DNA of 64,000 nucleotides from Siphonodentalium dalli (GCA_032622095.1 CP136063.1:220551982-220615981), one strand, 5' to 3'; counted from the stretch's first letter, positions 48,801 to 58,889 are shown. A program made the numbers and translations. The notes: generated by a model not told the origin, from the sequence alone.

Positions 48801-51800
48801 ATGGGCACACTAAACTCAGACTTGATAAAAGTATGGATGGGAGATACACAGGTGAATCGAGATACAGAATGTTGAGACACATGCAAGCCTGAGTTTAGTG
48901 TGCCTGTCATTTGCAGAATTAGGTGCCAGAGGGTGAATTTAGTGATGCTACCCCACAGTGGGCTAGCATCACCAAATTCACCCTCTTGGGATCTCATTCT
49001 GCATGGCATAGGATCAGATTGAAGTTCCCGAATTCTGAATAATGTGATGTACACCAATTGGGAACCTTGATTATGCAATGTGTCGTCTGCCAATTTGGGG
49101 ATATACATGTAGAGAAACTAAACTAAATGAAAGTGTCAATGACACTGTAGCTCAACTTGGAAAGGGAATAATTTCATGTGTTAGTCAATAGAGCGATTAG
49201 AAATGCGGAAAGGTGAAATGTCTAAGTAATACTAGATTATCAACATGAAGAGATATATATAAATTAAAATCCAAGATGGTTGCTAGCGGCTATGTTTTCG
49301 AATGAAATTCAAAAACATTTGATAGCTTCCATCTAGTAGATCAATATCAAGATTAATATGAAGTTTGGTGATGATTGGCTGAGGGAAGTGGACTGTATGA
49401 CCGAATGACCCCAAAATGACTTGTTCCCATCTACATATCAATATTAACTTCCAGAACAAATTTCATGATGATCAGACGAACACTCCGGCCTGTAGCCCTT
49501 GATAATGGATAGAATTTTGAAATCCAAGATGGCCACTGGCGGCCATGTTTTTTTTTCGAATGTCAACCCCAAAATGATTCGTTCCCATCTACACGTCAAT
49601 GTCAACAGCATATTTTTTAATGATCCGACAAAAGGTACGACCTGTAGCCCGTGCTAAAGCAAATTGTTGATGAATCATACACTCATGCACACACACACAA
49701 CGGACGATGGATACCAAGCCATGGTAATAGCTCAAACTTTACTAAAGAAATAGAATCCAAGTTTCTTCAGAAATTTCATAATAAAGACACTTTCCAGAGA
49801 AGATGAGGCCTAAGCAGAATGAGGTCCTCAGAGGGTGAATTTAGTGATGCTACCCGCTATGCGAGAAACAACTGCTATGGAAGACCTAGGATCAAATTGA
49901 AGTTTCCCAGTTGAAGTTGGTGATGTTCACTCATTAGTCACCTCGATTATGTATTTTATCTTCTGCAAATTAAGGAATATAGAAACAGAACAGAAGGGAA
50001 CAAGTAACTAAAAACAATTTTAATTTGAGACTATAGATAGTTCCCAGAAGGTGAGGCCTAAGTCAAATGAAGTCCCCAGAGTGTGAATTTGGTGATGATA
50101 GCCTGCTGCTCAGGGGGGGGGGGGTAGCATCAAAATACACCTTCTGGGGACCTCATTCTCTGGGATCTCATTCTACAAATACCAGACTTGCTATTTCAAG
50201 GCTTGCATCCCGTGGCAATTAACACAGGTGTGTTAACTCTATTTTATACCCATATATTCTGGTATAAAGAAGTAGCTATACTCCTCTTTGCCATGTGCAC
50301 ATAACTCTTTTTTTTCTTCTTTTTTTTTAGGAAATAAAGCTGTATTTGCTCAGAAGAAAGATGATATTGATTGGATATTTAGCATTTTGAGCACATTTCT
50401 CTTCTTTTGTGTTTTTCTTAGTTGATCCAATAAATTTTGCATTTTTCACATTAACATAAATGGAAAAGCATGTCTTAAATATATGTGACAATGTGCGATT
50501 ATTGCAGTATATATACTGGCTACACCCCCCCCCCCCCTTCCAAAACCAAAATCATACAGTTAATTATAGAACTTACCCTCTTGTGCATGCTCCACCTTGT
50601 TTGGCCTTAACTTGCCAGTAACTATTGTTGTCATCTAAACTATCAACAGCTGTTACAGACTGTAAAGAGGAAAGATATGTCAGTGCGATTAAACATTAAA
50701 ATATGGGATGATGCTATGACAATGGGGTCTTGAAAGGAAGTGCCCACTTAAGAATTTCCGATTGTACCCCACTATTACTGCCAGCCAAATTTTCAAGTTT
50801 AGAAAACTCCTGAACTTGAAACTTTCTTTAGAATTACAATGTACACCTACACAGGAAAGAGTTTATGTTGATGAATACTGTTCCTGATTCTGGATTCTGG
50901 GTGACAAGTAGATTATTGTGCTACCTGTGACAGGTGAAGGTGACATATGACTCCATGAGCTTTATCAACAGGCTTTGTTTGGATACAGAACAAATATCTA
51001 TATCGGATTGACACATCTCTTAGACTGACTTTGATATTTCCAGATTGATTTGCTGGGACTTACATACCCAGACTGTTGCCCACCAATATCCCAAAAATAT
51101 TAAATGAGAAAGAAATAGTGGAATTATTAAATTAAATGCCCAGTTTTGTTGGATATCTAAAATATTTCAAATGTCAAAATTCACAATACAGTTCTACTGA
51201 TTGAAACATTAAATATTCTAATATTATTCATATACTGGTAGAATGAAATAATTTGTTTCAGAAAATAAGTTCAACAAACGACCATACATTAATCTGTCCA
51301 CTCTTCAAAGACATGTTAGAATCATCCCACATTTAAGGGTATGCACAGGCAAAATTCTTAGCTGACAGTAATACATGTCCCATGTGAAGAGTAGAAATTT
51401 CATAGCATTTCAAGCCCTGTGAGAAACTTACCCAAAAACCTCACTTATATGACAGAAGACACTTTATAACTGCAGCATGGTAGAGTAGCCTAGTACAGTT
51501 CCATGGTACCATGGTAAATATCACTTTACCATGGTATAGTACCAACTGTAATACAGTAGATTATCAATTTAACGTGGTAGTACCATATGGTACACGTGTA
51601 GTTCCATACCAACAGGGTAGTACCATGGTACAGTACTCTTGAGTGCCTAATAAAAGTACAGGGTGGAATAATAGTACAGGTTGGAAAATGTCGCGTAACT
51701 GAATAATAGTACAGGGCGGAATTAACGTACAGACTGGAAATATTAGTACCATACATCCTAACAAAACGCACCATCTGACTGGTTTACTGATGCCATGGGA

Positions 51801-54777
51801 CAGAAATAGTTTCGATGGATAGCCAGGTCTGTGAATCTACAGTGTGCTGATCACTGTCAACAATCAAGAGTTCATTTATCTATGAATAACACAATTTAAG
51901 ATTGGTGAATTATTTCTTTTGGTTAATTTAATAAACGTACAGGACCAAATAACGATCGTACAGGTGGGAATTTTACCTCGATTTTAATAATCGTACATGT
52001 ATGTTTATTAGGCACTCAAGAGTACCATAGCAGAGTTTCATGGTACCATAAATTTCTTCGGCATCTTCAACTGAGCAAAAACAAAACTGCCGCAATGCCA
52101 ACTTTTGGGGAAATACCAAATAAAATAATATGTAAATGACATCACTCATAATTCCCCATCAAGACAGAGCAGTCACCCACGATTTACTGATTGTTTAGTA
52201 AAGTTGTCCACTAAAATTAGCTGATGCCTTTTTACGCAGTTATGTGAATGGTCCAGTGCTGATTCTGCTGGTTGAAACAATGCGTCTTATGAAATCCAGG
52301 CAATTGGAAAGAATGGAACATCTTTGGACACTCACCTGTTGTCCGCTACCAGAACCATACTTCACGTCATGAGAATGTAATCGAACATTATGGTAGGGAT
52401 TCAAAAGTTTTAGAGCAGATCCACATGTGACATATTCATAGTCAAATACTGAAAAAGACAAAACACCATTATTTACATGTATATATATAAATTTAAGTAT
52501 TCATAACCTGGGTCTATTTGAATTTAGGGAGAATTGAACAATGGTTGTGAATTTTAATTTGCACTTGAGCACAAATGGTCTGTACCATAGCATTAATAAA
52601 TTATTTGCTGAAGCACAAATGATTTATGCTGAAGCACAATTCAATTTAGCCTTCAGTTGCATTTGAAGATTTCTGACCTGCAGCCTTTTTTGAAAGGTCT
52701 TTGGAGGCTGCCAGGTCAGAAATCGTCTCAAAGCCCAACTGAAGGCTGAGTATAAGCTAAATAAAAGTATACTTTTAAAAGTGCAAATTATTTATGCTGA
52801 AGCCCAAATTATTTATGTTGAAACACAAGTTTCGTAAGTTCGATAAAAAGTTTAATTTATCTCATAAAAGTGTTAATCAAATCGCCTTTGATCGCACCAT
52901 GGCTGTTTTAATTAGTTGTACCGAAGGTGTTTCTGTGAAGCTTAACGTGCAGTCTAGCCTAACTTGGTTACAATACACCAAATGATTTGCATAGGCTTCA
53001 GTGTTAACAAATCCCGCTGCCCTGTATTCGCAGGAAAGCTTTGACCCTGCATGAGTATCACAAATTGAAGAACGCCCTTTTAGACACAAGAAAATGTGCT
53101 CAAAAGTACTTGTCATGGATCTCGATCTGGCTGCAGTTTGACAAACGTCACACTACCCTTAAAATGGAGAAAAAAACACCAACCCCTCCCATAAATTATT
53201 CGCCAATTTGAAAGCCGTAACTGTTCACCATGTGGCTATATTTGATGTTTCTCGTCGGGAAACACGTTTGTGCATTTTCTCGTGCAATTTTCATCCATGA
53301 TCCTAGCTTGGGGGTCCCAGGGGAAATCACTCTACTAATTTGTATTTGGTGTATTGTAAGCAATTTATCTGATCTTCGATTTTGAAGATCCCCCGATTCC
53401 CACCGAAAGATATTCGGCATTACTCGTGTTGACTTTTGGGTGTATTCTGCACATACTCCGAACAGATCTCCGATTGGTAACATACCGAGCTACGGGACAT
53501 AACTCTAATTCATACATGCCAAGTTTCATTTTAAACTACATTTCGCCGTATTGTAGGAACAAACACCATAGTCAAGTCGAAACGTGAAATGTGTACCCAT
53601 TTAAGCACTGTATCAATGGATAGCGATTGATAGCGCTGTGAACACGAGCATAGGCTGCTGGAATTGATGTTTTCAATAGTAGTCTATACTTCTATTATTT
53701 CGCCACTTAATTATTTTTAAAAAGTTATTTATTTATTTTGTGCGCTTTTTTCATTTTTAAAAAGTAATTTTCGTAACGTCTGGTGGCGTTCTACACCACC
53801 GTAACTGACTGTTCTGTGTCTGTTCAAAGTCAAACTATAGGCCTGCCGCCTATATAAATATCGGCTGCATGATTTAAAAAAAAACAATTTTAATTTATGT
53901 TTGATTGACATTACGTTATTTGACTTTTTTTTAAAAATATTTGCAGAATGAAAAAATAGAAATAAACAATAATTGAAAAAAAAAACACAAGACAACCACC
54001 ACCGACATAACAACAACAGCAAGTTGAACTTGAAACAACAACAACAACATTCACAAAACATATATACCGTACTAGTATTACTGGTTATTTAGACTTTAGT
54101 CGTCAATTCAATAATTAATTAATTGTTAATTCGTCTTTATTCTATATACAGTATAATCGCAGAGTACCCAAATAAATTTAAATTATAACATCAAATAAAA
54201 CACACAACTGCAGTCAACATCAAGTTCAACATCAACAACAACAACAGCGACGTATACTATATATTACGTATCTAGATCTCCGATGTTGAAGATCCCCCGG
54301 AGATACCCGAATCGGCTCGGTAATATTTGGGGGATCTTCAAAATCGAAGATCAGCGTCCTTGCGTATTGTAACCTGAAATTAAAATCGCATTGCCAATGC
54401 CATTGGGTTTTTTAGCATTAGGTTTTGAACTGAAGGAATAGACTGAAATCACATAAATTTTTTAGCTCGATTTAGCTATGAAATCACATTAAAAATTTAG
54501 CTCGATTTAACTACGTGAGCTCAAATGATCTATTTAGCTCATTTGGCACCTGTGCCTGACCTGATTACCCAATTTCGTGCAGTCTCTCGCAGTCTAATGT
54601 TTTTCAAAGACTAGTAGTACTAGTAGTAGAGAATCACAAAGATAGCTTTTCTGATATGACAAAACATAGCATTTTTAACAATATATATAAATAATAATAA
54701 CCTTGACAGTCAATCGAATCAAGTACAAATAAAATTAAAGAAATTGTCGCGATTTTCAGCATTATTTTGACATCCAT
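42636..54777 (-). CDS. SDF2L1-like: SDF2/SDF2L1-like ER protein, six exons, complete
   Basis: Join on the minus strand: 54777-54702, 52448-52336, 50659-50577, 46607-46468, 44155-44074, 42804-42636. The exons total 663 bases, giving 220 residues plus stop, with every junction GT..AG and every phase matching. Human SDF2 and SDF2L1 are of similar size (about 211-221). Residues 1 to about 24 are a signal peptide. Three MIR regions follow: about 30-85 (CGSALKLL, VRLHSHDVKYGSGSGQQ), about 92-140 (VKCGQTLRLMHV, VSCFGEDGEGDE) and about 152-208 (YLHITGDTYGRPIHGQKEV). The C-terminus HDEF resembles the HDEL-type ER retention signal. SDF2 proteins act in the ER lumen with the Hsp40 ERdj3 and BiP to keep misfolded proteins soluble. 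I recognise it by sequence pattern; whether it is SDF2 or SDF2L1 needs a tree. Confidence 0.95.
42805..44073 (-). other. Intron 5 of the SDF2-like gene
   Basis: From about 43590 to 43990 it holds the dispersed GTCGAAAAGGGGGATAAC repeat also found in the tandem units. Within it an 83-bp piece is duplicated (43591-43673 and 43674-43752). The rest is AT-rich with nothing recognised. Confidence 0.7.
44074..44155 (-). CDS. SDF2-like exon 5
   Basis: Acceptor TTAACTTCCAG|GGGATAAC, donor CTAAAAG|GTATGA, 82 bases. It encodes GDNWVVVC and YWSRRDQFRLKNV, linking MIR 2 to MIR 3. Confidence 0.92.
44215..44610. mobile_element. Decayed hAT-like MITE in intron 4
   Basis: Family of 35356-35793: GCAGAATGAG.TCC, TTCACC.TCTGGGGACCTCA and the TTATCAAATTAAC interior are present in the same order. 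The outer ends are no longer recognisable. Confidence 0.7.
44629..45443. mobile_element. 815-bp hAT-like element with 8-bp duplication CTTCCCAT
   Basis: CTTCCCAT lies at 44621-44628 and 45444-45451. The ends TAGGGCTGCAACGAT and ATCGTTGCAGCCTTA are inverted repeats. Several CGTATCG/CGATACG motifs lie near both ends, a common binding-site layout. There is no transposase. It lies in intron 4 of the SDF2-like gene. Confidence 0.9.
45452..45994. other. Intron 4 remainder with a solo end of the TA foldback MITE
   Basis: At about 45755-45802 the sequence CCTGAAAAGTTACCCATAATT..GCATTACTGTATAC matches the right end of the 213-bp MITE. The rest of that element is missing. Nothing else. Confidence 0.55.
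45995..46165. repeat. Minisatellite of TCAGGCACCTCCCTCATCAC
   Basis: About eight imperfect repeats of about 20 bp. The monomer equals the terminal segment of the MITE at 46140-46372 (and of 42348-42370), so it grew from the element end. Confidence 0.8.
46140..46372. mobile_element. MITE copy 2, partner of 42338-42562
   Basis: Interior GAAATGTTCTTTTAAAAAG, AAACATTTTTTTC, AAATAGCCTCCC and the right end GAACACAGATATTTTATTT match copy 1. The left end is replaced by the minisatellite. It ends about 95 bp from exon 4. Confidence 0.7.
46468..46607 (-). CDS. SDF2-like exon 4: second MIR region
   Basis: Acceptor TTTTCTTCAG|AGAGCCAG, donor GACGAAG|GTATGT, 140 bases. It has VKCGQTLRLMHV, LHGHHFQSPLS and FGEDGEGDE, all typical of SDF2 family members. 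Confidence 0.94.
46715..46905. repeat. Diverged copy of the unit segment 6360-6560
   Basis: It shares GGATTCTCCCA.TCAGTTATA, TCTATTATT.AT.TGGAG and CTATCTGAACAT. The order of short blocks is kept. This shows that part of the 7.3-kb unit is itself a dispersed repeat. Confidence 0.6.
47209..48689. mobile_element. 1.5-kb hAT-like transposon inside another MITE
   Basis: The ends CAGGGTTCATACAGGT and ACCTGTGCGAACTCTG are imperfect inverted repeats, each followed by AAGCACTTTTAATGAC subterminal motifs. CAGATG flanks both sides (47203-47208 and 48690-48695). Joining across it gives the ATAGCAGATGAGGCCATGCAG order seen in the sister MITE at 44520, which proves the insertion point. It carries a broken BED-finger transposase and lacks its C-terminal half. 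Confidence 0.85.
47285..48269 (-). pseudogene. BED-finger hAT-like transposase, truncated and frameshifted
   Basis: Starts at 48269 (MPGKCKFNVEWCKHTKY). It has a BED-type finger at about residues 31-59 (CVICAKTF.., C-x2-C and H-x5-H), a Ser/Thr-rich linker, and LLFDESVN at about residue 190. After QMD a 7-bp insertion (about 47655-47661, AATTGAC next to another GAC) shifts the frame. The other frame continues IDIHIRF, MDGPNVNLKFL, LVDIGTCSLHTVHNSF and SPARRDDY, then runs into the element's terminal repeats. The order fits an invertebrate transposase family that I recall as hAT-related. The catalytic C-terminus is absent. Confidence 0.75.
48884..50205. mobile_element. hAT-like MITE split by a 613-bp insertion
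   Basis: Ends CAAGCCTGAGTTTAGTGTG at the left and CAAGGCTTG-type at the right, with the GAGGTCCCCAGAGGG folds at 48905-49005, 49805-49870 and 50040-50165. Together with 46906-48824 it makes two family members almost side by side in intron 3. Confidence 0.7.
49128..49740. mobile_element. 613-bp insertion with ACTAAA duplication
   Basis: ACTAAA at 49122-49127 and 49741-49746 flanks it. Removing it restores the AAACTAAACTAAAGAAATAGAATC order of the host MITE. The interior has two related halves with CCAAGATGG and CGGCCATGTTTT..CGAATG, then ACGGACGATGGATACC. Similar strings are, to my memory, common in mollusc repeats. Class unknown, no coding. Confidence 0.75.
50206..50576 (-). other. Intron 3 end next to exon 3
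   Basis: No gene. A C-homopolymer at 50526-50538 lies close to the exon 3 donor. Confidence 0.5.
50577..50659 (-). CDS. SDF2-like exon 3
   Basis: Acceptor CTCTTTACAG|TCTGTAAC, donor AGAGG|GTAAGT, 83 bases. It encodes SVTAVDSLDDNNSYWQVK and KQGGACTRG, completing MIR 1. It ends with two bases of a Gly codon. Confidence 0.95.
50660..51480 (-). other. Intron 2, no feature recognised
   Basis: Apart from a fragment of the unit hairpin (AATAAGTTCAACAAACGACC at about 51265), nothing is seen. Confidence 0.5.
51481..51635. repeat. Cluster of GGTACCATGG-type palindromes
   Basis: TTCCATGGTACCATGG, TTACCATGG, AGTACCATATGGTAC and AGTACCATGGTAC occur within 150 bp, and GTTTCATGGTACCAT again at about 52037. 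They surround the next element. It is another array of short palindromes, as at 461-691. Confidence 0.7.
51636..52022. mobile_element. 387-bp MITE with CTCTTGAGTGCCTAATAAA ends
   Basis: The 19-bp end repeat matches its complement TTTATTAGGCACTCAAGAG. Interior GGTGGAATAATAGTACAGG repeats. A related piece lies at 60315-60430 (GAGTGCCCAATAAACATA, GGAATAATAGTATG). Confidence 0.8.
52336..52448 (-). CDS. SDF2-like exon 2: first MIR region
   Basis: Acceptor TCTTTTTCAG|TATTTGAC, donor CAACAG|GTGAGT, 113 bases. It carries FDYEYVTCGSALKLL and the strongly conserved VRLHSHDVKYGSGSGQQ. It ends in phase 0. Confidence 0.95.
52449..54274 (-). other. Intron 1 of the SDF2-like gene
   Basis: It contains TTATTTATGCTGAAGCACAAAT-type short palindromes at 52559-52830, an inverted pair (TTTCTGACCTGCAGCC and GGCTGCCAGGTCAGAAA) at about 52670-52720, a GATCTTCGATTTTGAAGATC palindrome at 53371-53390 and AAC-rich microsatellites at about 54005-54055 and 54230-54245. 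No other exon is seen. Confidence 0.65.
54275..54352. repeat. 78-bp foldback with GATCTTC..GAAGATCCCCC arms
   Basis: The arms (about 24 bp) are near-complements. The same arm occurs at 53371-53394. A small MITE is likely. Confidence 0.65.
54702..54777 (-). CDS. SDF2-like exon 1: signal peptide
   Basis: ATG at 54777. It encodes 25 residues, MDVKIMLK followed by a hydrophobic run (ATISLILFVL) and DSIDCQ, then one base of the next codon. The donor is CAAG|GTTATT, weaker than usual, but the phase fits exon 2 exactly (G + TA = Val). An alternative ATG (Met 6) would leave a short signal; the first is preferred. The 5' untranslated region cannot be defined. Confidence 0.88.
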
Positions 54778-54788
54778 CGTGTGTTCGA

Positions 54789-54795
54789 CACGTCA
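54789..54795 (-). promoter_or_regulatory. Possible UPR element TGACGTG before the SDF2-like start
   Basis: On the minus strand TGACGTGT ends about 12 bases before the ATG. A second TGACGTAA lies about 160 bases upstream (54936-54943). TGACGTG is the core bound by ATF6/XBP1, and SDF2L1 is a known target of the unfolded protein response in mammals. The first site may fall in the 5' untranslated region, which weakens the case. Confidence 0.35.
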
Positions 54796-54894
54796 GTTTA
54801 CACCGACACGACCCTTTTTGTTTCGAAAATGCAAAAAGAGCCATGTAGGAAAGGTAACTCTAATAGGTGTGAGAGTTGTGTCTGGACCAGCGCG

Positions 54895-54955
54895 TTCCTT
54901 TTGGGAAAAGGCTGAATGCAATCAGGCAAAATGTGTTACGTCAGGTGCGCATGCG
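54895..54955. repeat. Inverted-copy fragment of 58733-58786
   Basis: ACACATTTTGCCTGATTGCA and the following TTCAGCCTTTTCC are shared in opposite orientation. It is a short dispersed repeat at the 5' flank of the gene. Confidence 0.6.
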
Positions 54956-54959
54956 TGAA

Positions 54960-55590
54960 ATGTTCCTGGTCCGCGATGCTTCTAGCAATGCCCTAATGTT
55001 GACCTAACATGTAAGGTCACTCACTTCACGAGTGTACTTCGCTTCGAAAATCAAATAAACAACACGAAACTAATAATATAATCGTGTCAACGATGGATAA
55101 TCATGATAATTATTAAATAATTCAAACAATTCTGATTTACTACAGAATATCCTATTAGTATTACACAACTGGATGGAAGAGGAAATATTACAAGTTATGC
55201 AAAGGTAAATTGAGTTACGCCGGGGATCGATCGAATGGTTTGGTTCAAAATTATTGAGTGTAAACACTGCAATTCTTGAGATACATCGTGAGTTGTAAAC
55301 ATGCAATTTGTCATACGTAGTTGATAGAGCCACGGATAATCTTAAAATAATTTTTAAAAGGTACAATGCGGGAATGAGAATTAAAATATGTACAATATAA
55401 TTAATGTTTCATTAAATTAATATGACTTATATAGTCACTTATCAATATCATTCTGGATCTGGTAATAGCCTGGGGGCTCCATTATTGTTATATTATTAGA
55501 CAGTATGTATTCAGACTAGATCTGGATATGTTGTAGTGACCAATGTTGGCATTTTCATTAATGACTTTATGTCTATAATACATGAAATTA
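54960..55590. other. No feature recognised
   Basis: AT-rich intergenic DNA upstream of the SDF2-like gene. The 98-residue frame here has no recognisable motif. Confidence 0.45.
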
Positions 55591-57411
55591 TGATGAATTG
55601 TGCTTAAGCGCAATTGATTGCACTTAAGCTCAATTAATTGCGCTTAAGTACAGTCAATTGCGCTTAAGTACAATCAATTGCGCTTCAATGCAATTCATTA
55701 TTAAATGTGAATTTGGCCTCCCATAGATGATCGTGTACGTGTACTTTTATGGGAGGCCGATTTCACTTTTATTAGCTATTAAATGATGCTTAAGTGTAAA
55801 TTATGATTCATCATAATTTAATTACGAGTAAGTGTAATTTGGTTCTTCATCTATCTTACCCAGGGGTGGCTCTAGGGGAGGGGTCAGTGATGGCTATAGC
55901 CCCCTGTCGGTAAGATCTGCAATGGTCAGCCAGGTAGCAATAGCCCCCCCCCCCCTGTTGGGATTGTAAACCCCTACGTCAGGGAAATACTGGTGCCATC
56001 ACTGATCTTACCTCAGGTATAATAGTATTTATGATGTATAGACTATAGCTTATTGGTATTAGTAATGTGGTTCCATCCATTTCAGCTTGAGGGAGCTCTG
56101 AGATTTTAGTATGAATTACACTTTTAAGCTTAATTCATTTAGGTATGCTTAAGCGTAATTAATCTCCCTATGAGAATGAATTAAGCTTAAGCATAAATGA
56201 ATTACACTTAAGTGAAAATGAATTTCACTTAAGCATACACGAATTACGCTTAAGTGTAAATGAATTGCACTTAAGCATAAATGAATTGGGCTCATATTTA
56301 GGGGAGGAAAAGCTTATTGCCAAAAACTTATAAATATTAAATCATAAAGCATTATTCTTTGTAATAAGCACATCTAGCATAATATATGTCTACTTTAAAA
56401 ACTTTAATGCATCCATTTTTGATGTACGGTCTCCAAATTATAATACATTTTGCCTTGAATCTGATGTGAAATGGCTATTTTGTGTTTTGATATGAGAGGC
56501 CTTTTGCACAATTAAATATTCCTTATTTTCGCTTCAGCGTAAACCATTTATCCTTCAGTGCAAATCGCTTGCGCTTCAACGTAAACCATTTGCGCTTTAT
56601 GGGTATAGTCTCTGCTTCTATTTTACGCTTGACACCATCAGTAATATGGGAGGCCAAATTGACATTTAATAGCCAATTACGCTTAAGCGTAATGCATTAC
56701 ACTTAAGCATAATACCATTACGCTTACCGGTAAGCATAATTCAGATTTCCATCAAATTTGGCATTACGCTTAAGCATAATGGAATTTTTATTACGTAATT
56801 CAAATTCCATATCTCAAAACTCCCCTGGACTGTCCAGAGCTGAAATGGATGCAGCCAATTACTGATGCTAGTAACTTTTGACATATATTTACCTTAGATG
56901 ATACCATGGCATTATGCTTAAGTGTAATAACATTACGCTTAAGCATAATGGAGATGTGTGTGAGACATTTATGCTTTTAAAGCGTAATGGCATTACACTT
57001 AAGGATAATAGCATTATGCTTTAAAAGCGTAATGGAAATACTCTTACCGTCTTACGCATAAAAGCTTAAATGCATTATGCTTAAGCGTACAGCATTATGC
57101 TTAAGCGTACAGCATTATGCTTAAGCGTACAGCATTATAAGAAATTAGCTATTAAATGTGAATTTGGCCTCCCGTACAGTACCGTACTGGTACATAGGCC
57201 TATGTTGAATGATGTCTTCATGGCCTGAATCAATGTGATTTTTGGGGGAATCTCTGCATATTAATTTTTATTTGCACTTCAGCGCAAATGAATTACTCGA
57301 TCTTCATCATAAATATGATGAATTTGCACTTCAGCAATCAGCATAAATATTTACGCTTCAGACTAAGTTCAGTGTACATAAATATTTGCGCTTCAGCTCA
57401 AATAAGGAATA
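55591..57411. repeat. Arrays of CTTAAG-centred short palindromes
   Basis: Dozens of 12-20 bp palindromes of the forms ATTACGCTTAAGCGTAAT, ATTGCGCTTAAG and ATTTGCGCTTCAGCGCAAAT lie at 55600-55690, 56105-56290, 56520-56600, 56680-57140 and 57270-57410. Between them stand GGGAGGCCAAATT.ACATTTAATAGC blocks in both orientations (about 55700, 55752, 56647 and 57145-57177). At least one block pair (56647-57177) acts as an inverted end pair of a 531-bp element filled with these palindromes. Confidence 0.75.
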
Positions 57412-58790
57412 AATGTGAAAAAGCTCAACCATATTTTGACTAGTTAGGATGAAATAGCCTTAAATTTAAAATTAACATGAAAACAATAAATAATGCTTAA
57501 AGAGTTTTCTGTAAGTATTAGGCCTACAACCAAGCAGAAGAAGAAAAAACAACCCTTTCAGCCTTTGTGGCTAATAATATGTATAATTTGAGTTTTGACA
57601 TGGTTGATTTTGTTTTAATTTCCATACTAGTCCAGTGCATTTATGAGAAAAATTTCAGACAAAATTTTTGCTGGAATAAGTACATAAACGCTCCATAAAC
57701 AACACACAAAAAATCAGCTAAAATCGAGAAAAAGGAAATTGGTGAATTCTGTGAAATAAATTTTGGAAAATTTGGTCAAATCATCCATTTATGGATATTC
57801 ATGGATGTATATAAAAATATCTAATTCACAAGTCCTACACATATTAAGTTCATTTTGTCGACCTCAATTTCCTGAATCCAGAACTGAAAACCAATCCCAG
57901 ATAAGTTAAGTATTTTTCGAGTTGTGTGCCTTTAAAAAACGCGAGTTTACCTGATTTCGGGTCCTCAATTTCGCAGAATGAGCCAAATTTCGTAATATTA
58001 TTCTAATTTCTATGGTTAATTAGTAAAACAAAAACTAGAGCATTCACTTCACTGTGTTTTAGTAATTTCCTCACTAGATTAAACACACACATAAAGATTA
58101 TTATGAATTTATATTCTCAAACAAATGTCCCATAGTATAGACTTAGCAAAATGTGTCTCGGAGTCTGACATAGTTCAGTCATGAACGTAGTGCGTACCCT
58201 TGCGAAAGCGGTCATGTTGACCTAAGTCTGACACTGAACAGTGAACTCGTGTGATGAAATGCAATATTTGAGGTCATGTAACTCAATAATTTGACATCAA
58301 TATGCCCTGCCTTTCCTGTAACCTTTTAAGTATACTAGATTGAACAAATTGCAAAGGTATTAACAAAACATTGTTTAAGAAAATAAACTTATGGCCCTTT
58401 GAATCCTTGACTTGAGGCATTTTTGTCCATTCTTGATTCTAGCCTAAAATATATGGTTTTCACCGTTTTGGGGCATAAAATTGAACATTAGATCAATAAA
58501 AAAAAACAATGGGTGTTTTAATGTGTAGCTTTTAGAAACCCTAAAAATGTGAGCAAAACTAGCTAAACTAATCGATCATTCGCATAGAATAAACTATAAG
58601 TTAATTTGAGTAAACCATTAAATCAAAACACGTGTTATCGTAAACTAAAATACTTGGAAACGAGACGCGCATTGTGTTTACATGTGACGTCACTTGGTTT
58701 CAAGATGCCGGAAACGTTCCCGTGGTTGGGACATGCGCACGTCATCACATTTTACCTGATTGCATTCAGCCTTTTCCTTAATTTTGCAGG
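57412..58790. other. No gene recognised
   Basis: AT-rich. A 76-residue frame (58606-58836) contains a hydrophobic run that looks like a signal peptide, but it overlaps a dispersed repeat and a hairpin and is not accepted. Confidence 0.45.
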
Positions 58791-58820
58791 TGCGCACGCT
58801 GGTCAAACTGCAAGGCAGAG

Positions 58821-58855
58821 TTCTTTCCCCTCATAGAGAGGGGAAAGAACTCTAA
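58821..58855. repeat. 16-bp stem hairpin
   Basis: AGAGTTCTTTCCCCTC is followed by a very short loop and its complement. GGTGCG at about 58789 and CGCACC at about 58882 may be the outer ends of a small MITE. Confidence 0.65.
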
Positions 58856-58889
58856 CTTCCTCAGGCTGCACGCCAATCGAACGCACCTT

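Larger units (their letters stand above)
46906..48824. mobile_element. hAT-like MITE split by a later transposon
   Basis: Left part 46906-47208 and right part 48690-48824 are the two halves of one member of the 35356-type family, with ends CAGGCCTAAGTTTAGTGTA and TACACTAAACT-type. The transposon at 47209-48689 sits between them. No flanking 8-bp duplication remains visible. Confidence 0.75.

Noticed and set aside
48668-49108. 146-residue minus frame
   Set aside because: It spans two hAT-like MITE copies and reads their GGTCCCCAGAGGG folds.
58606-58836. 76-residue frame with a signal-peptide-like stretch
   Set aside because: It overlaps a dispersed repeat (inverted copy at 54895) and a hairpin; no homology seen.
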